Source: Brevundimonas vitisensis (GTDB taxonomy: Bacteria > Pseudomonadota > Alphaproteobacteria > Caulobacterales > Caulobacteraceae). Taken from it: a stretch of DNA of 64,000 nucleotides. The DNA is taken from positions 496,001 through 560,000 of the forward strand of contig NZ_CP067977.1 in NCBI RefSeq assembly GCF_016656965.1. The letters are read 5' to 3'. Positions 33,967-43,355 of this stretch are shown one piece after another; position 1 is the first letter of the stretch, and every line of letters begins with the position of its first letter. A program made the translations under genes and the position numbers. Below the pieces are notes generated by a model. That model ran no database searches. It had not been told where the DNA came from and saw only the letters and a program-made list of their open reading frames with translations.

Positions 33967-34728
33967 ATGCCGCCGGTCACCGAGCGTCCCTCCCCCAATT
34001 TCGACGCCCGGCGGAGCCCGCCGGATATGCTGATCCTGCACTACACCGGCATGAAGACGGCTGAGGAGGCGGTCGAGCGCCTGTGCGACCCCGCCGCCCG
34101 GGTGTCGGCCCACTATGTCGTCGACGAGGACGGATCGATCCTGCGGCTGGTGCCTGAGGAACGCCGCGCCTGGCATGCAGGCAAGGGTGTCTGGATGGGT
34201 GAGACCGACTGCAATGCCGCCTCCATCGGCATCGAGATCGTCAATCCGGGCCATGAGTGGGGCTATCGCGATTTTCCTGAGGCTCAAGTCCAGGCTGTCA
34301 TCGGCCTGGTTGCCGACATCCGCTCGCGCTGGAGCATTCCTGACGTTCGGATCATCGGCCACTCCGACATGGCTCCTGACCGAAAGCAGGACCCAGGAGA
34401 GCGCTTTCCCTGGAAAACCCTGGCAGCGGCAGGACATGGCCTGTGGTTCGAACCGGCGCCCGAGCGGATCGCGGCCTTAGGCGCACCCTTGGGTCCCGGC
34501 GACGAAGGGCTGGGGGTCATCGTCCTGCGGGCCGGGCTGCATCGGCTGGGATATGGACTCCAGCCCGGCGGGATCTACGACGAGGAAACCCGCCTGACGG
34601 TCGAGGCCTTTCAGCGCCACTGGCGGCCGGCACAGGTGGACGGCATCGCCGATGGCCAGACCCGCGCCACCCTGATGGGCGTGCTGCAGCTGGCCACAGC
34701 CGAGAGTGTGACAGGCGTGCTGAACTGA
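33967..34728 (+). CDS. N-acetylmuramoyl-L-alanine amidase with peptidoglycan-binding domain
   Basis: A 253-aa zinc amidase cutting between MurNAc and L-Ala. LILHYTGM, then IGIEIVNPGHEW, and IIGHSDMAPDRKQDPG give the His/His/Asp zinc ligands of the Amidase_2 fold. The C-terminus (YGLQPGGIYDEETRLTVEAF and DGIADGQTRATL) is a PG_binding_1 domain. This is the AmiD layout. I see no signal peptide from the ATG at 33967, so either a cytosolic AmpD-like recycling role or an N-terminus read differently must be considered. Confidence 0.88.
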   Translation: MPPVTERPSPNFDARRSPPDMLILHYTGMKTAEEAVERLCDPAARVSAHYVVDEDGSILRLVPEERRAWHAGKGVWMGETDCNAASIGIEIVNPGHEWGYRDFPEAQVQAVIGLVADIRSRWSIPDVRIIGHSDMAPDRKQDPGERFPWKTLAAAGHGLWFEPAPERIAALGAPLGPGDEGLGVIVLRAGLHRLGYGLQPGGIYDEETRLTVEAFQRHWRPAQVDGIADGQTRATLMGVLQLATAESVTGVLN

Positions 34729-34735
34729 ACCCGGA

Positions 34736-34764
34736 TTGACGCGCGCATCGCCGCAGCGCATCTG
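34736..34764 (+). promoter_or_regulatory. Candidate promoter of the RNase P RNA gene
   Basis: TTGACG at 34736-34741, a 17-nt spacer and CATCTG at 34759-34764. The -10 is poor, but its distance to the start of the RNase P helix P1 (34771) is exactly right for a transcript beginning at that helix. Confidence 0.42.
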
Positions 34765-34770
34765 TCTGCT

Positions 34771-35154
34771 GCCAGACGGCCGGGCGGTCGCGGCGTGGAC
34801 CTTCCGTCCGCGTCGAGGAAAGTCCGGGCTCCACGGTGAAAAGGCGGCGGGTAATGCCCGCCCGGGGTGACCCGAGGGATAGCGCCACAGAAAGCAAACC
34901 TCCGGCCCTGCGGGACCGGTAAGGGTGAAAGGGTGGGGTAAGAGCCCACCGCGTCGGCGGCAACGTCGGCGGCATGGCAAGCCCCGCCTGGAGCAAGACC
35001 GAATAGGGATGTCGCGCGCGGGCTCGCCCGTGCCGGGCTCACCGCCCGAGGCATCCGGGTAGGTCGCGAGAACCGGTCAGCAATGGCCGGTCCAGAGGAA
35101 TGATCGTCGCTGCTCTTCGGAGCGGAACAGAACCCGGCTTACAGGCCGTCTGGC
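34771..35154 (+). ncRNA. rnpB: RNase P RNA (M1 RNA, bacterial type A)
   Basis: The catalytic RNA that removes tRNA 5' leaders. Helix P1 is formed by gccagacggcc (34771-34781) and ggccgtctggc (35144-35154). The conserved core gaggaaagtccgggctcc at about 34814 and the partner block agaacccggcttac near 35129 form the P4 region, and ggcatggcaagccccg and gagcaagaccgaatagg are recognisable internal elements. Length about 384 nt fits type A. Open reading frames across it are spurious. Confidence 0.95.
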
Positions 35155-35161
35155 ATTTCCA

Positions 35162-36379
35162 TCACGACGGCTGGCCGCGCAGGTAGCGCGCGTGGAGCAG
35201 AGGCGCACCCAGCCAGTAGGCCAGTTCGGCGGGGCGCTGGATGTCCCACACAGCCAGGTCGGCGCGCTTTCCCGCCTCGATCGTGCCGATGCGGTCGGAC
35301 AGACCCAGGGCCTGGGCAGCGTTCCGGGTCGCTCCGGCCAGGGCCTCCTCGGGCGTCAGGCGGAACTGAACACAGGCCAGGTTCAACGCCGCCGTCATGG
35401 AGGCGACCGGCGATGTGCCGGGATTGCAATCGGTCGCCACCGCCATCCGGACTCCATGCGTTCGGAACAGCTCGACCGGCGGTACCGTCGTCTCCCGCAG
35501 CATCAGATAGGCGCCGGGCAGCAGAACTGCGGCGACTCCAGCCTCGGCCATGGCGCGCACCCCTGCCTCAGTGGTGTGCTCGACGTGGTCGGCCGACAGC
35601 GCCCGATAGCGCCCCGCCAGGGCGGCTCCCCCTCCGTCCGACAGCTGATCGGCATGCAGCTTGACCGGCAGCCCCAGGGCAGCGGCACGGTCGAACAGCC
35701 GCGCGACCTCGGCCGTCGAAAAGGCGATGGGCTCGCAATAGGCATCGACCGCATCGACCAGACCTTCGGCATGGGCGGCCGGCAGGATGTCGTCCACCGC
35801 CAGATCGACATAGGTGACACGGTCTGCGCGATGCTCCGGCGGCACGGCGTGCAGGCCCAGATAGCTGGTGCGGACGCGCACACCGGCCTCGTGGCCGATG
35901 CGCCGGGCGACCCTCAACATCCTGAGTTCGGTGTCGCGATCCAGGCCATAGCCGGACTTGATCTCGACTGTCGTGACGCCGCTGGCCTTCAGTCCCGCCA
36001 GCCGCCGCAGGGCAGAGGCATAGAGATCGTCTTCGGACGCCGCCCGCGTCGCCGCGACGGTGGAGACGATTCCGCCGCCCGCCTGCGCGATCTGCTCATA
36101 GGTCGCGCCGCCCAGACGTTGCTCGAACTCGCCCGAGCGATTGCCGCCGAAGACCAGATGGGTGTGACAGTCGATCAGGCCGGGCGTGACCCAGCGACCA
36201 CCCATCTGATCGGTCTGGGCCGCTTCGTGATCGGGCAGGTCAGCGCGCGGACCGGCAAAGGCGATGTCGCCATCCCGGATCAGGACCGCGCCGTCGTCGA
36301 TCGCGCCATAGGGCCCCTGCCCCTCGACCATGGTCGCCAGACGGCAGTCGACGATCAGCCGGTCGAACCGCTCAGCCAC
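35162..36379 (-). CDS. hutI: Imidazolonepropionase
   Basis: A 405-aa amidohydrolase opening imidazolonepropionate to N-formimino-glutamate, the third step of histidine breakdown. The first metal site is [33 protein letters not shown] and [13 protein letters not shown] supply the other ligands. It starts at a GTG whose sequence overlaps the end of the hutG-like gene by 8 nt. hutH and hutU are not in the window. Its 3' end lies 7 nt from the end of rnpB. Confidence 0.93.
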   Translation of the reverse strand: MAERFDRLIVDCRLATMVEGQGPYGAIDDGAVLIRDGDIAFAGPRADLPDHEAAQTDQMGGRWVTPGLIDCHTHLVFGGNRSGEFEQRLGGATYEQIAQAGGGIVSTVAATRAASEDDLYASALRRLAGLKASGVTTVEIKSGYGLDRDTELRMLRVARRIGHEAGVRVRTSYLGLHAVPPEHRADRVTYVDLAVDDILPAAHAEGLVDAVDAYCEPIAFSTAEVARLFDRAAALGLPVKLHADQLSDGGGAALAGRYRALSADHVEHTTEAGVRAMAEAGVAAVLLPGAYLMLRETTVPPVELFRTHGVRMAVATDCNPGTSPVASMTAALNLACVQFRLTPEEALAGATRNAAQALGLSDRIGTIEAGKRADLAVWDIQRPAELAYWLGAPLLHARYLRGQPS

Positions 36380-37262
36380 GGGCCTGGAACCCCGCCAGAA
36401 GCTCGCAGAACCAGCGCCCGGCTGTCAGTGAGCCCAGGTCGCCGACATCCAGCGACGGGTCATATTCGGTCAGGTCCACGGCCCGGACCTTGGGATGCGC
36501 TCCGATAAGTCGGGTGGCGTCGAAGACGTCCTGGGCCGGCAGGCCACCGGGACGCGCGCCCGGTGAGGCGGGCCAATGGCTGCGATCGATCACGTCGATA
36601 TCGACATCGACATAGATGACGTCCACCAGCGCCGACAGCCGTTCCAGCTCCTGCGCTACAAGGGCGCTCAAGCCCTGGGTGCGACAATCGCGAGCCGTCC
36701 GGACGGTAATGCCGGCGGCCATTGCCTTCTCATGAGCCCGGCGGGTGTTGGCGAAGGGAGCCAGGCCCAGCTGGCTGACCCGCACCCCGTCCAGGCCGTC
36801 ATCCAGCAGGGCCTGGACCGGATTGCCATTGGTCAGGCCCTGATCGGTGTCGCGCAGGTCGAAATGGGCGTCCAGGGTCAGCAGACCCGCTCGCTCCAGG
36901 CCAAGGCCATGCAGACCGGGCCGGGTGATCGCATTATTGCCGCCGACGATGATCGTCAGCGACCGATCGGCCTGGGCCGCGACGGCATGGCGGATCGGCT
37001 CGAAAGCCTCGGCCGGCGAAAGGGCTTTGAGCGCCAGATCGCCGGCGTCATGGACGGCACAGTCCAGATCTGCACCGGTCTCCACATCATAGATGGAAAA
37101 GCGCGGCAGGACGGCGCGGAACGCTCGAGGCCCCAGGTCGCAACGTCCCGGCGTGAGGGACCGCTCGTTCAAGGGGGCCCCGACCAGGGCGACGGGCGCA
37201 GCCGGATGCTCACCGATCAGGTCGGCGATGCTGCGCCAGGACAGGGCCTCTGAATCCGTCAT
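36372..37262 (-). CDS. Arginase-family formimidoylglutamase-like protein (HutG)
   Basis: A 296-aa ureohydrolase-fold protein, most likely splitting formimino-glutamate because it overlaps hutI. The dinuclear Mn motifs are mostly visible: [11 protein letters not shown] (DAHxD) and [15 protein letters not shown] (DxDxxD). The first motif, normally GGxH, reads [10 protein letters not shown], with Asn in the place of the His ligand. An active variant subfamily or altered metal binding are both possible. It begins 9 nt after mccB and is part of an mccB-hutG-hutI unit. Confidence 0.78.
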   Translation of the reverse strand: MTDSEALSWRSIADLIGEHPAAPVALVGAPLNERSLTPGRCDLGPRAFRAVLPRFSIYDVETGADLDCAVHDAGDLALKALSPAEAFEPIRHAVAAQADRSLTIIVGGNNAITRPGLHGLGLERAGLLTLDAHFDLRDTDQGLTNGNPVQALLDDGLDGVRVSQLGLAPFANTRRAHEKAMAAGITVRTARDCRTQGLSALVAQELERLSALVDVIYVDVDIDVIDRSHWPASPGARPGGLPAQDVFDATRLIGAHPKVRAVDLTEYDPSLDVGDLGSLTAGRWFCELLAGFQARG

Positions 37263-37271
37263 CGGCCTATC

Positions 37272-38879
37272 CTACATCCGGAACACGCCGAAGGTCGTGT
37301 CGGGAATGGGGGCGTTCAGGCTGGCGCTGATGGCCAGTCCCAAAACGTCCCGCGTCTGGGCCGGATCGATGATGCCGTCGTCCCACAGCCGTGCGGTGGC
37401 ATAGTAGGGATTACCCTCATCTTCGTATTTCTGGCGGATCGGAGCCTTGAAGGCCTCGGCCTGCTCGGGCGTCCAGGTCTCTGCGTCGCGGTGCACGGTC
37501 GCCAGGACCGAGGCCGCCTGTTCGCCCCCCATCACGCTGATGCGGCTGTTGGGCCAGGTGAACAGGAAGCGGGGCGAATAGGCCCGCCCGCACATTCCAT
37601 AGTTTCCGGCCCCGAACGAACCGCCGATCAGCACGGTGAATTTGGGCACTTCGGCACTGGCCACGGCCGTGACCAGCTTTGCCCCGTCCTTGGCGATGCC
37701 GCCGGCCTCATACTTCCCGCCGACCATGAAGCCGGAGATGTTCTGAAGGAAGACCAGCGGAATCTTGCGCTTGCACGCCAGTTCGATGAAGTGCGCCCCC
37801 TTCTGCGCGCTCTCGCTAAACAGGACGCCATTGTTGGCCAGGATGGCGACGGGATAGCCCCAGATCCGCGCGAAGCCGCAGATCAGGGTCTGGCCGTAGA
37901 GCGCCTTGAACTCCTCGAACTCCGACCCGTCGACGATGCGGGCGATGACCTCGCGCACGTCATAGGGGGCGCGGACGTCGTCGGGGATGATGCCGTAAAG
38001 GTCCTCAGCTTCGAAGGCCGGCGCACGCGTCCCGCGCACGTCCAGGGCGACGTCCTTGACCGTGTTCAGAGTGGCCACGATCGATCGCACAATCTCCAGC
38101 GCGTGCTCATCGTTCTCGGCCACATGATCGACCACGCCTGACCTGCGCCCATGAGTCTCGGCCCCGCCCAGTTCCTCGGCCGAGATGACCTCGCCCGTCG
38201 CCGCCTTCACCAGCGGCGGCCCGGCCAGGAAGATGGTGCCCTGGTTCCGCACGATGACCGTCTCGTCAGACATGGCGGGCACATAGGCACCGCCCGCCGT
38301 GCAGGATCCCATGACACAGGCGATCTGGGGGATGGCGCGCGCGCTCATCCGGGCCTGGTTGAAGAAGATGCGGCCGAAATGTTCGCGGTCGGGAAAAACC
38401 TCGGCCTGGTGCGGCAGGTTCGCGCCACCCGAATCGACCAGATAGACGCAGGGCAGCCGGTTCTGTTCGGCGATCTCCTGAGCGCGCAGGTGTTTCTTGA
38501 CCGTCAGGGGGAAGTAGGCCCCGCCCTTCACCGTCGGATCATTGGCCACGATCATGACCTCGCGTCCCGAGACCCGACCGATGCCGCAGATCATGCCCGC
38601 ACCCGGAGCCCCTTCGGGGTCACGCGCGTCGCCATACATCCCGTTGGCGGCCAGTTGTCCGATCTCCAGGAAGGGCGAGCCGGGGTCCAGCAACCGCTCC
38701 ACCCGATCGCGGGGCAGCAGCTTCCCGCGCGAGACATGGCGTTGCCGCGATGCCTCCGATCCGCCCAGGGCAGCCTGAGCCACCTTTGCCCGCAGTTCAT
38801 CACGCAAGGCGCGGTTGTGACGGTCCAGCGCCTTGAAGGCAGGGCTATTGCGGTCGATCGCAGAGGTCAGCTTGGGCAT
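37272..38879 (-). CDS. mccB: Methylcrotonyl-CoA carboxylase, carboxyltransferase (beta) subunit
   Basis: A 535-aa acyl-CoA carboxyltransferase with N- and C-terminal crotonase-like domains. [34 protein letters not shown] and [18 protein letters not shown] match MccB, and the last residues TTFGVFRM are typical of that subunit as opposed to propionyl-CoA carboxylase. It partners the biotin subunit (mccA at 22561) for leucine catabolism, though that gene is far away. It is first in a run with hutG and hutI. Confidence 0.87.
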   Translation of the reverse strand: MPKLTSAIDRNSPAFKALDRHNRALRDELRAKVAQAALGGSEASRQRHVSRGKLLPRDRVERLLDPGSPFLEIGQLAANGMYGDARDPEGAPGAGMICGIGRVSGREVMIVANDPTVKGGAYFPLTVKKHLRAQEIAEQNRLPCVYLVDSGGANLPHQAEVFPDREHFGRIFFNQARMSARAIPQIACVMGSCTAGGAYVPAMSDETVIVRNQGTIFLAGPPLVKAATGEVISAEELGGAETHGRRSGVVDHVAENDEHALEIVRSIVATLNTVKDVALDVRGTRAPAFEAEDLYGIIPDDVRAPYDVREVIARIVDGSEFEEFKALYGQTLICGFARIWGYPVAILANNGVLFSESAQKGAHFIELACKRKIPLVFLQNISGFMVGGKYEAGGIAKDGAKLVTAVASAEVPKFTVLIGGSFGAGNYGMCGRAYSPRFLFTWPNSRISVMGGEQAASVLATVHRDAETWTPEQAEAFKAPIRQKYEDEGNPYYATARLWDDGIIDPAQTRDVLGLAISASLNAPIPDTTFGVFRM

Positions 38880-38944
38880 GCCGCAGGTTTAGGAGGGAAA
38901 GCCCGCCGCGCAAAGTGCCGCCCGCATCCCTCCTGTCAAAACGC

Positions 38945-39694
38945 TCAGGATTGGAAGACGTACCGACAGCTATGCCCCGGTGCGCTGGCATCGGTGCCGT
39001 CTCCGAACCAGAACCCGTCCAGCACGAGTTTTCCGTCCGCCTGGATCTTCGCCTCGCCGGACAGATCCATGTTCGCGGCGAGCCCATTGCCGCCCTCGAT
39101 CGTCAGGCTGAGCGCCCCGGTCGTGTCGTCGAAGGCCGACTGGCCCTCCATGTCCCTGCGCACCTCGAACGGAACAAAGGTGCCCGACCACGACCCATCC
39201 GCGCGAAACAGCAGTTCACGCAATGGCTCGGATGGGCTTGCTCCGCCTTCGCAACTCACGGCCTCCTGCCGCCACAGTCCCGTCAGTACGACGGCATCCG
39301 TCGCAACGATGACGACGGAGCGCGTGACCTGCGCACCGTTCAACCGCGCCGTGATGCTCAAAGCGCCCGGTTTTGCGGTCTGTGTCACGACCAGCCGCGA
39401 ATGATCGGCGGACCATTGCGCGACACCGGGCTCGGACAAGGTCCAGTCGTCGAAACAGGCGATGGGCACCCTGTCGGCCGACCACGGATTCTCCTGGAAT
39501 ACCGCAGAGACCGTCAGCTCCGTGCCCGGCCTGACCAGGCTCGGAGCCGTATGAAGAGAGACATAGTCTGGATCGAAGGCGGCACAGGTCTGGATCAATT
39601 CGGCAGATCGGCGCGTCACCTTCTCCGCTGCCTGGCCGCCAGCGCAGCCGGTCGTCGCCAGAAGCAACAAACTGAAAACCGCGCCCGACTTCAT
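38945..39694 (-). CDS. Putative lipoprotein of unknown function
   Basis: A 249-aa exported protein. The signal sequence MKSGAVFSLLLLATTGCAGG ends in a lipobox-like TTGC, so lipid attachment is likely. The mature part looks like two beta-rich domains: an Ig-like first half (PSLVRPGTELTVSAVFQENP) and a second half with ELLFRADGSWSGTFVPFEV and DGKLVLDGFWFGDG, resembling lipocalin-like or copper-resistance-type barrels. Family not recognised. Four Cys are present after the lipobox. Confidence 0.65.
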   Translation of the reverse strand: MKSGAVFSLLLLATTGCAGGQAAEKVTRRSAELIQTCAAFDPDYVSLHTAPSLVRPGTELTVSAVFQENPWSADRVPIACFDDWTLSEPGVAQWSADHSRLVVTQTAKPGALSITARLNGAQVTRSVVIVATDAVVLTGLWRQEAVSCEGGASPSEPLRELLFRADGSWSGTFVPFEVRRDMEGQSAFDDTTGALSLTIEGGNGLAANMDLSGEAKIQADGKLVLDGFWFGDGTDASAPGHSCRYVFQS

Positions 39695-39823
39695 GCGTAC
39701 GGATTATGACATAGGCCCCCCCCCTCTGGATTGTGATGTAACTTCGCACGATCAGGGGCGGTGTCAGCGATTCAATCCTGACAAGTCGTGACCTGGGCGA
39801 TCAGAATCTGCGATAGTCAGCCC

Positions 39824-41671
39824 ATGACCAAGGTCCGTCGCGACACACTGGAACAGGCGCTGGACCGGCTGTTCAACAGCGGCGGAGGCAAGGGGGCCAG
39901 TTGGTTCGCCCTGACGGGTGGCGAGCCGCTTTTCACCGAAGGCGACCAGGCCGACACCCTTTACCTTCTGCGCGCAGGCCGGCTGGGCGTGTTTCGACAG
40001 GACGAGGCGTCACAGACGCCACAGTTCGTCGGCGTCATCCGGCCCGGTGAGCCGGCGGGCGAAATGGCCATGCTGGCCGATACGCCCCATACGGCCAGTG
40101 TGGTCGCCCTGCGCGACAGCGAGATTCTGGCCCTGCCCCGCGACGCCTTCTTTACCGCCGCCCGGCATCAGCCGGACCTGATGGTCGAGCTGGCGCGGCT
40201 GATGATGCAGCGGGCGCGCAACCGCAATGCCGCCGGTAGCGAGCCCAGTGTCTTCGGCTTTGTCTCGTCCAGGCCCCGACCCATCCGCGCCTTTGTCGAA
40301 CGGGTCGCCGCAGCGATCGAGGCCCAGGGGTCCAGCTGTCAGGTCATCGACCATTCTGCCCTCAGCTCGGCGGCCGACTGGTTCTCGCGGGTCGAGGATA
40401 CGCACGACTTTGTCCTGTATGTCGCCGAGCAGGATGAACCGGCCTGGGCCTCTCTCTGCGCTCGCCAGGTGGATCGACTGTTCGTTGTGGCCGATCCGCT
40501 GCTGGCCCCGGCACGACATCCCGTTCCTCGCAGCCGCGCCTTTGACGAACAGCAGCGCACAGACCTGATTCTGCTGCGTGATCCGCGCATGACCCGCCCG
40601 GCCAACACCAAGATCTGGCTGGATGCGGTCAACCCCAGCCGCTGGTTCCACGTACAGGACGGCGAAGCCGCCGACGCTGAGCGGATCGCCCGCGTCGTGA
40701 CCGGAACAGCAGTCGGCCTGGTGCTCTCCGGGGGCGGCGCGCGGGCCTATGCCCACATCGGCGCGATCAGGGCCCTGGCCGAGGCCCGGATTCCGCTCGA
40801 TTTCCTCGGTGGATCGTCGATGGGAGCGGTCGTTGCGGCGGGGCCCGCGCTGGGCTGGTCGCAGGAAGAACTGGAAGCCCGCATCCGCAAGGCCTTTGTC
40901 GTCAGCGACCCGCTGTCGGACATTACCATGCCCCTGGTCGCCATGACGCGCGCGGGCAAGGTCGCGCGGCTGTTGCAGGAGGCCTATGGCGAAATCGACA
41001 TCGCCGACATGGCCCGGCCCTTCTTCGCAGTTTCGACCAATCTGACGACAGGAAGGATCGAGGTTCATCGCCGGGGTCTTCTGCGCAGCGCCATGCGCGC
41101 CTCGATCTCCATCCCGGGGGTCATGCCGCCTGTGGTCATGGACGGACAGGTTCTGGTGGACGGCGCGGTGCTCAAGAACTTCCCCGCCGAGGTGATGCGC
41201 CAGTTCAGCGGCGGCCCGATCATTGGCGTCGACATGTCCCAGGTTCGCGGCGTCGACCCCGCGTCGCTTGAAAACCCGCCGTCCTGGTGGCGATGGATCG
41301 CGTCAGGGGCCTGGAAGCGAGGCCCGCCGATCGTTGCGGTGCTGATGCGGGCGGCGACGCTGACCACGGATGCGGATGTGGATACATCGCGCGCCGCCAC
41401 TGACCTGCTGATCCAGCCTACGCCCGAGGGCATGGACATTCGGGACTGGAAGGCCTTTGCGCCGGCTGTCGACGCCGGCTATTCGGCCGCCCTGGCTGCC
41501 CTGGCTGGCCTGGACACGCCGGTCACCGACCTGCGGCGCCGTCCCAGCCGCGTCAACGCCGCCGCGCAACCAGGAACAGCCGCGGAAACGGCAGCAGCGT
41601 CTTCCCCGAAGGGCGCACCGGAAACGCGTCCGAAAGGGCGTCCGAAAGGGCCGACAGGAACTGCCGCCTGA
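39824..41671 (+). CDS. Patatin-like phospholipase with N-terminal cyclic-nucleotide-binding domain
   Basis: A 615-aa protein of the neuropathy-target-esterase type. Residues about 15-135 form a cNMP-binding barrel (GEPLFTEGDQADTLYLLRAG, RPGEPAGEMAMLADTPHTAS). A middle domain (about 150-290) contains VLYVAEQDEPAW. The patatin domain has the oxyanion loop LVLSGGGARAYAHIG, the nucleophile GGSSMGAV and the Asp VDGAVLKNFPAEV. Start at 39824; a GTG at 39788 adds 12 residues. The last about 40 residues are low complexity and lie opposite the end of tam. Confidence 0.87.
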   Translation: MTKVRRDTLEQALDRLFNSGGGKGASWFALTGGEPLFTEGDQADTLYLLRAGRLGVFRQDEASQTPQFVGVIRPGEPAGEMAMLADTPHTASVVALRDSEILALPRDAFFTAARHQPDLMVELARLMMQRARNRNAAGSEPSVFGFVSSRPRPIRAFVERVAAAIEAQGSSCQVIDHSALSSAADWFSRVEDTHDFVLYVAEQDEPAWASLCARQVDRLFVVADPLLAPARHPVPRSRAFDEQQRTDLILLRDPRMTRPANTKIWLDAVNPSRWFHVQDGEAADAERIARVVTGTAVGLVLSGGGARAYAHIGAIRALAEARIPLDFLGGSSMGAVVAAGPALGWSQEELEARIRKAFVVSDPLSDITMPLVAMTRAGKVARLLQEAYGEIDIADMARPFFAVSTNLTTGRIEVHRRGLLRSAMRASISIPGVMPPVVMDGQVLVDGAVLKNFPAEVMRQFSGGPIIGVDMSQVRGVDPASLENPPSWWRWIASGAWKRGPPIVAVLMRAATLTTDADVDTSRAATDLLIQPTPEGMDIRDWKAFAPAVDAGYSAALAALAGLDTPVTDLRRRPSRVNAAAQPGTAAETAAASSPKGAPETRPKGRPKGPTGTAA

Positions 41672-42338
41672 GATCCGGCGTCGCGTCCAGTGCGGTCAGA
41701 TGAGGCGTCAGTCCGGCCCCCATCAACCAGTTCAAGACCGGATCAGCCCCCTCAAGCGCATGGAGATAGGTCGTCGACCAGATGTCGATCGCCTCGCATT
41801 CCGTTGCCAGAATGTCGAAATAGTCCTGTGATGACAGGGGGTCCGCGGCCGGTGGCACGTTCCTGAGCGCCTGCGCCCATGGCCCCTGCCCCGCCACGCG
41901 GGCGACGACCTGATGATGCAAGGGCGCGGCACGCAGTGGCATCTGGGCGGCCAGCACCCCGCCGGGCGCAAGAGCGCCGACAAGGCGTGGCAGCAACGAG
42001 CGATGGTCGGGCAGCCAGTGCAGAACCGCATTGGCCAGGATCAGGTCGGCGGGGACGGCAGGCTGCCAATCATCGATCCGACCCAGCTGCCAGTCGATCT
42101 CCTGCGCAAGATCGCGCGCCGCCGCGATCATCGCATCGCTGGCATCCAGCCCGTGCACATTGGCCCCGGGGTGCCGACGCTTCAACAGAGCCGCGTGCTG
42201 GCCCGTACCGCAGCCCAGATCCCAGATTTCGCGGGGTTGAAGGTCGTCCGGGAGACGCAACAGGAGGTCCAGGGCCGCGCGGTCGCGCTCATCCTGAAAC
42301 CTAGAATACTGGCTGGGGTCCCAACGGGATTCGACCAC
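41553..42338 (-). CDS. tam: Trans-aconitate 2-methyltransferase
   Basis: A 261-aa SAM-dependent methyltransferase. WDPSQYSRFQDERDRAALDL opens the family pattern, followed by IWDLGCGTGQHAALL, LILANAVLHWLPDH and GGVLAAQMPLR. The C-terminus LLPFPRLFLVARRR is conserved in Tam. I start at the GTG at 42338, preceded by AGGGG; the reading to 42410 would translate part of tRNA-His. It begins 29 nt after the tRNA, probably on the same transcript. Confidence 0.87.
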   Translation of the reverse strand: MVESRWDPSQYSRFQDERDRAALDLLLRLPDDLQPREIWDLGCGTGQHAALLKRRHPGANVHGLDASDAMIAAARDLAQEIDWQLGRIDDWQPAVPADLILANAVLHWLPDHRSLLPRLVGALAPGGVLAAQMPLRAAPLHHQVVARVAGQGPWAQALRNVPPAADPLSSQDYFDILATECEAIDIWSTTYLHALEGADPVLNWLMGAGLTPHLTALDATPDLRRQFLSALSDALSDAFPVRPSGKTLLPFPRLFLVARRR

Positions 42339-42367
42339 GTGACGACCCCTGCCGTATGCAGCGATGA

Positions 42368-42444
42368 TGGTACCGCCTCTCAGGCTTGAACTGAGGACCT
42401 CCGGCTCCACAAACCGGCGCTCTAACCAACTGAGCTAAGGCGGC
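42368..42444 (-). tRNA. tRNA-His (anticodon GTG)
   Basis: A 77-nt tRNA including CCA. The anticodon stem CCGGT/GCCGG closes the loop TTGTGGA, giving anticodon GTG. The acceptor stem GCCGCCT pairs with AGGCGGT (first pair G-U) and the discriminator is A73. The base before G1 is C, so the usual G-1 is not encoded and the G-1:C73 pair is absent. This matches the known unusual tRNA-His of Caulobacter and related alphaproteobacteria. Confidence 0.96.
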
Positions 42445-42464
42445 GCGATCAACGCGAGGCAGGC

Positions 42465-42489
42465 TGTCTAGCGGGGTCGTCGACTGCAA
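42465..42489 (-). promoter_or_regulatory. Candidate promoter of tRNA-His
   Basis: On the minus strand TTGCAG (42489-42484), a short spacer of 11 nt and GCTAGACA (42472-42465). This fits the Caulobacter housekeeping pattern, with a likely start about 12 nt before the tRNA. Confidence 0.5.
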
Positions 42490-42517
42490 TCAAGCAAGAC
42501 AGGCCTTATTTCCGCGT

Positions 42518-43276
42518 CTACCAGCCTCGGCTGGCAATATAGCGCTCCAGCTCCGCGATACGGGTGGCGTCGGACGGGTGCGTCGAGGCGAATTCCGGCG
42601 CGGCAGCCTGCCGCTGAGCCGCCATCAGGCGCCAGAGGGCCACTGCCTCGGTCGGGCGAAATCCTGCGGCGGCCAGATAGTCGACCCCCAGACGGTCCGC
42701 TTCCAGCTCGTCGCGCCGCGAATAGGGCAGAAGCACGCCGTATTGGGCCGCCAATCCCCCGATCGAGCCCACGGCCTGACCGTAGTCGCCTGATGCTCCC
42801 TGGGCGATCTGCAGCCCGACGCTGGTCAGAGCCGTGCTGGAATAGCGCTCGGCGGCGTGCCGTCCCACGACATGGCCGACCTCGTGCCCCAGGACGGCGG
42901 CGAGCTGGTCGTCGTTCCGGACCAAGGCCAGAAGGCCGGTGGTCACCCCGATCTTGCCCGAAGGCAGGACGAAGGCGTTCGGGCTGTCACTGACGAACAC
43001 GGCATAGTCCCAGCTGCGATTGGTCAGACCGGCTGCCTGGACGATCCGATCGCCAATGCGCCGAACGCGCTGGTTCAGAGCGGCGTCACGCGAAATCGGC
43101 TGGGTGCGCAAGGCTTCGGCCCACGCGACATCTGCCTGCTGAATGAGGCTGGCGTCATCAACGATGAGCAACTGATTGCGCCCGAGGGTCTCGTTATAGG
43201 CGCACGCCCCAAGACTGGACACTGTCAGGGCTCCGACAGCGACCGCCGCCAATACTTTTGTCTTCGTACGCTTCAT
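42518..43276 (-). CDS. M48 family metallopeptidase, lipoprotein
   Basis: A 252-aa periplasmic zinc peptidase. The signal peptide ends in a lipobox-like SLGAC at residues 21-25. The HExxH motif is VLGHEVGHVVGRHAAER (about 127-143), with the third ligand in ELEADRLGVDYLAAAGF. The short single-domain form resembles LoiP/YcaL, which act in outer-membrane protein quality control. It ends 73 nt before the tRNA-His gene on the same strand. Confidence 0.9.
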   Translation of the reverse strand: MKRTKTKVLAAVAVGALTVSSLGACAYNETLGRNQLLIVDDASLIQQADVAWAEALRTQPISRDAALNQRVRRIGDRIVQAAGLTNRSWDYAVFVSDSPNAFVLPSGKIGVTTGLLALVRNDDQLAAVLGHEVGHVVGRHAAERYSSTALTSVGLQIAQGASGDYGQAVGSIGGLAAQYGVLLPYSRRDELEADRLGVDYLAAAGFRPTEAVALWRLMAAQRQAAAPEFASTHPSDATRIAELERYIASRGW

Positions 43277-43355
43277 GACCGCTCTCCGCCGTGGTGGTTT
43301 GTCTCACAACGCCAAGCTGAGCCATAGGTTCGATCAGGAACCCTCGCTAACTGCA

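Noticed and set aside
34477..35054. Several minus-strand open frames over the RNase P RNA
   Set aside because: The region folds as RNase P RNA with conserved core sequences; the frames have no family features.
42339..42410. Longer start for tam at 42410
   Set aside because: The extra codons translate the 3' half of tRNA-His.
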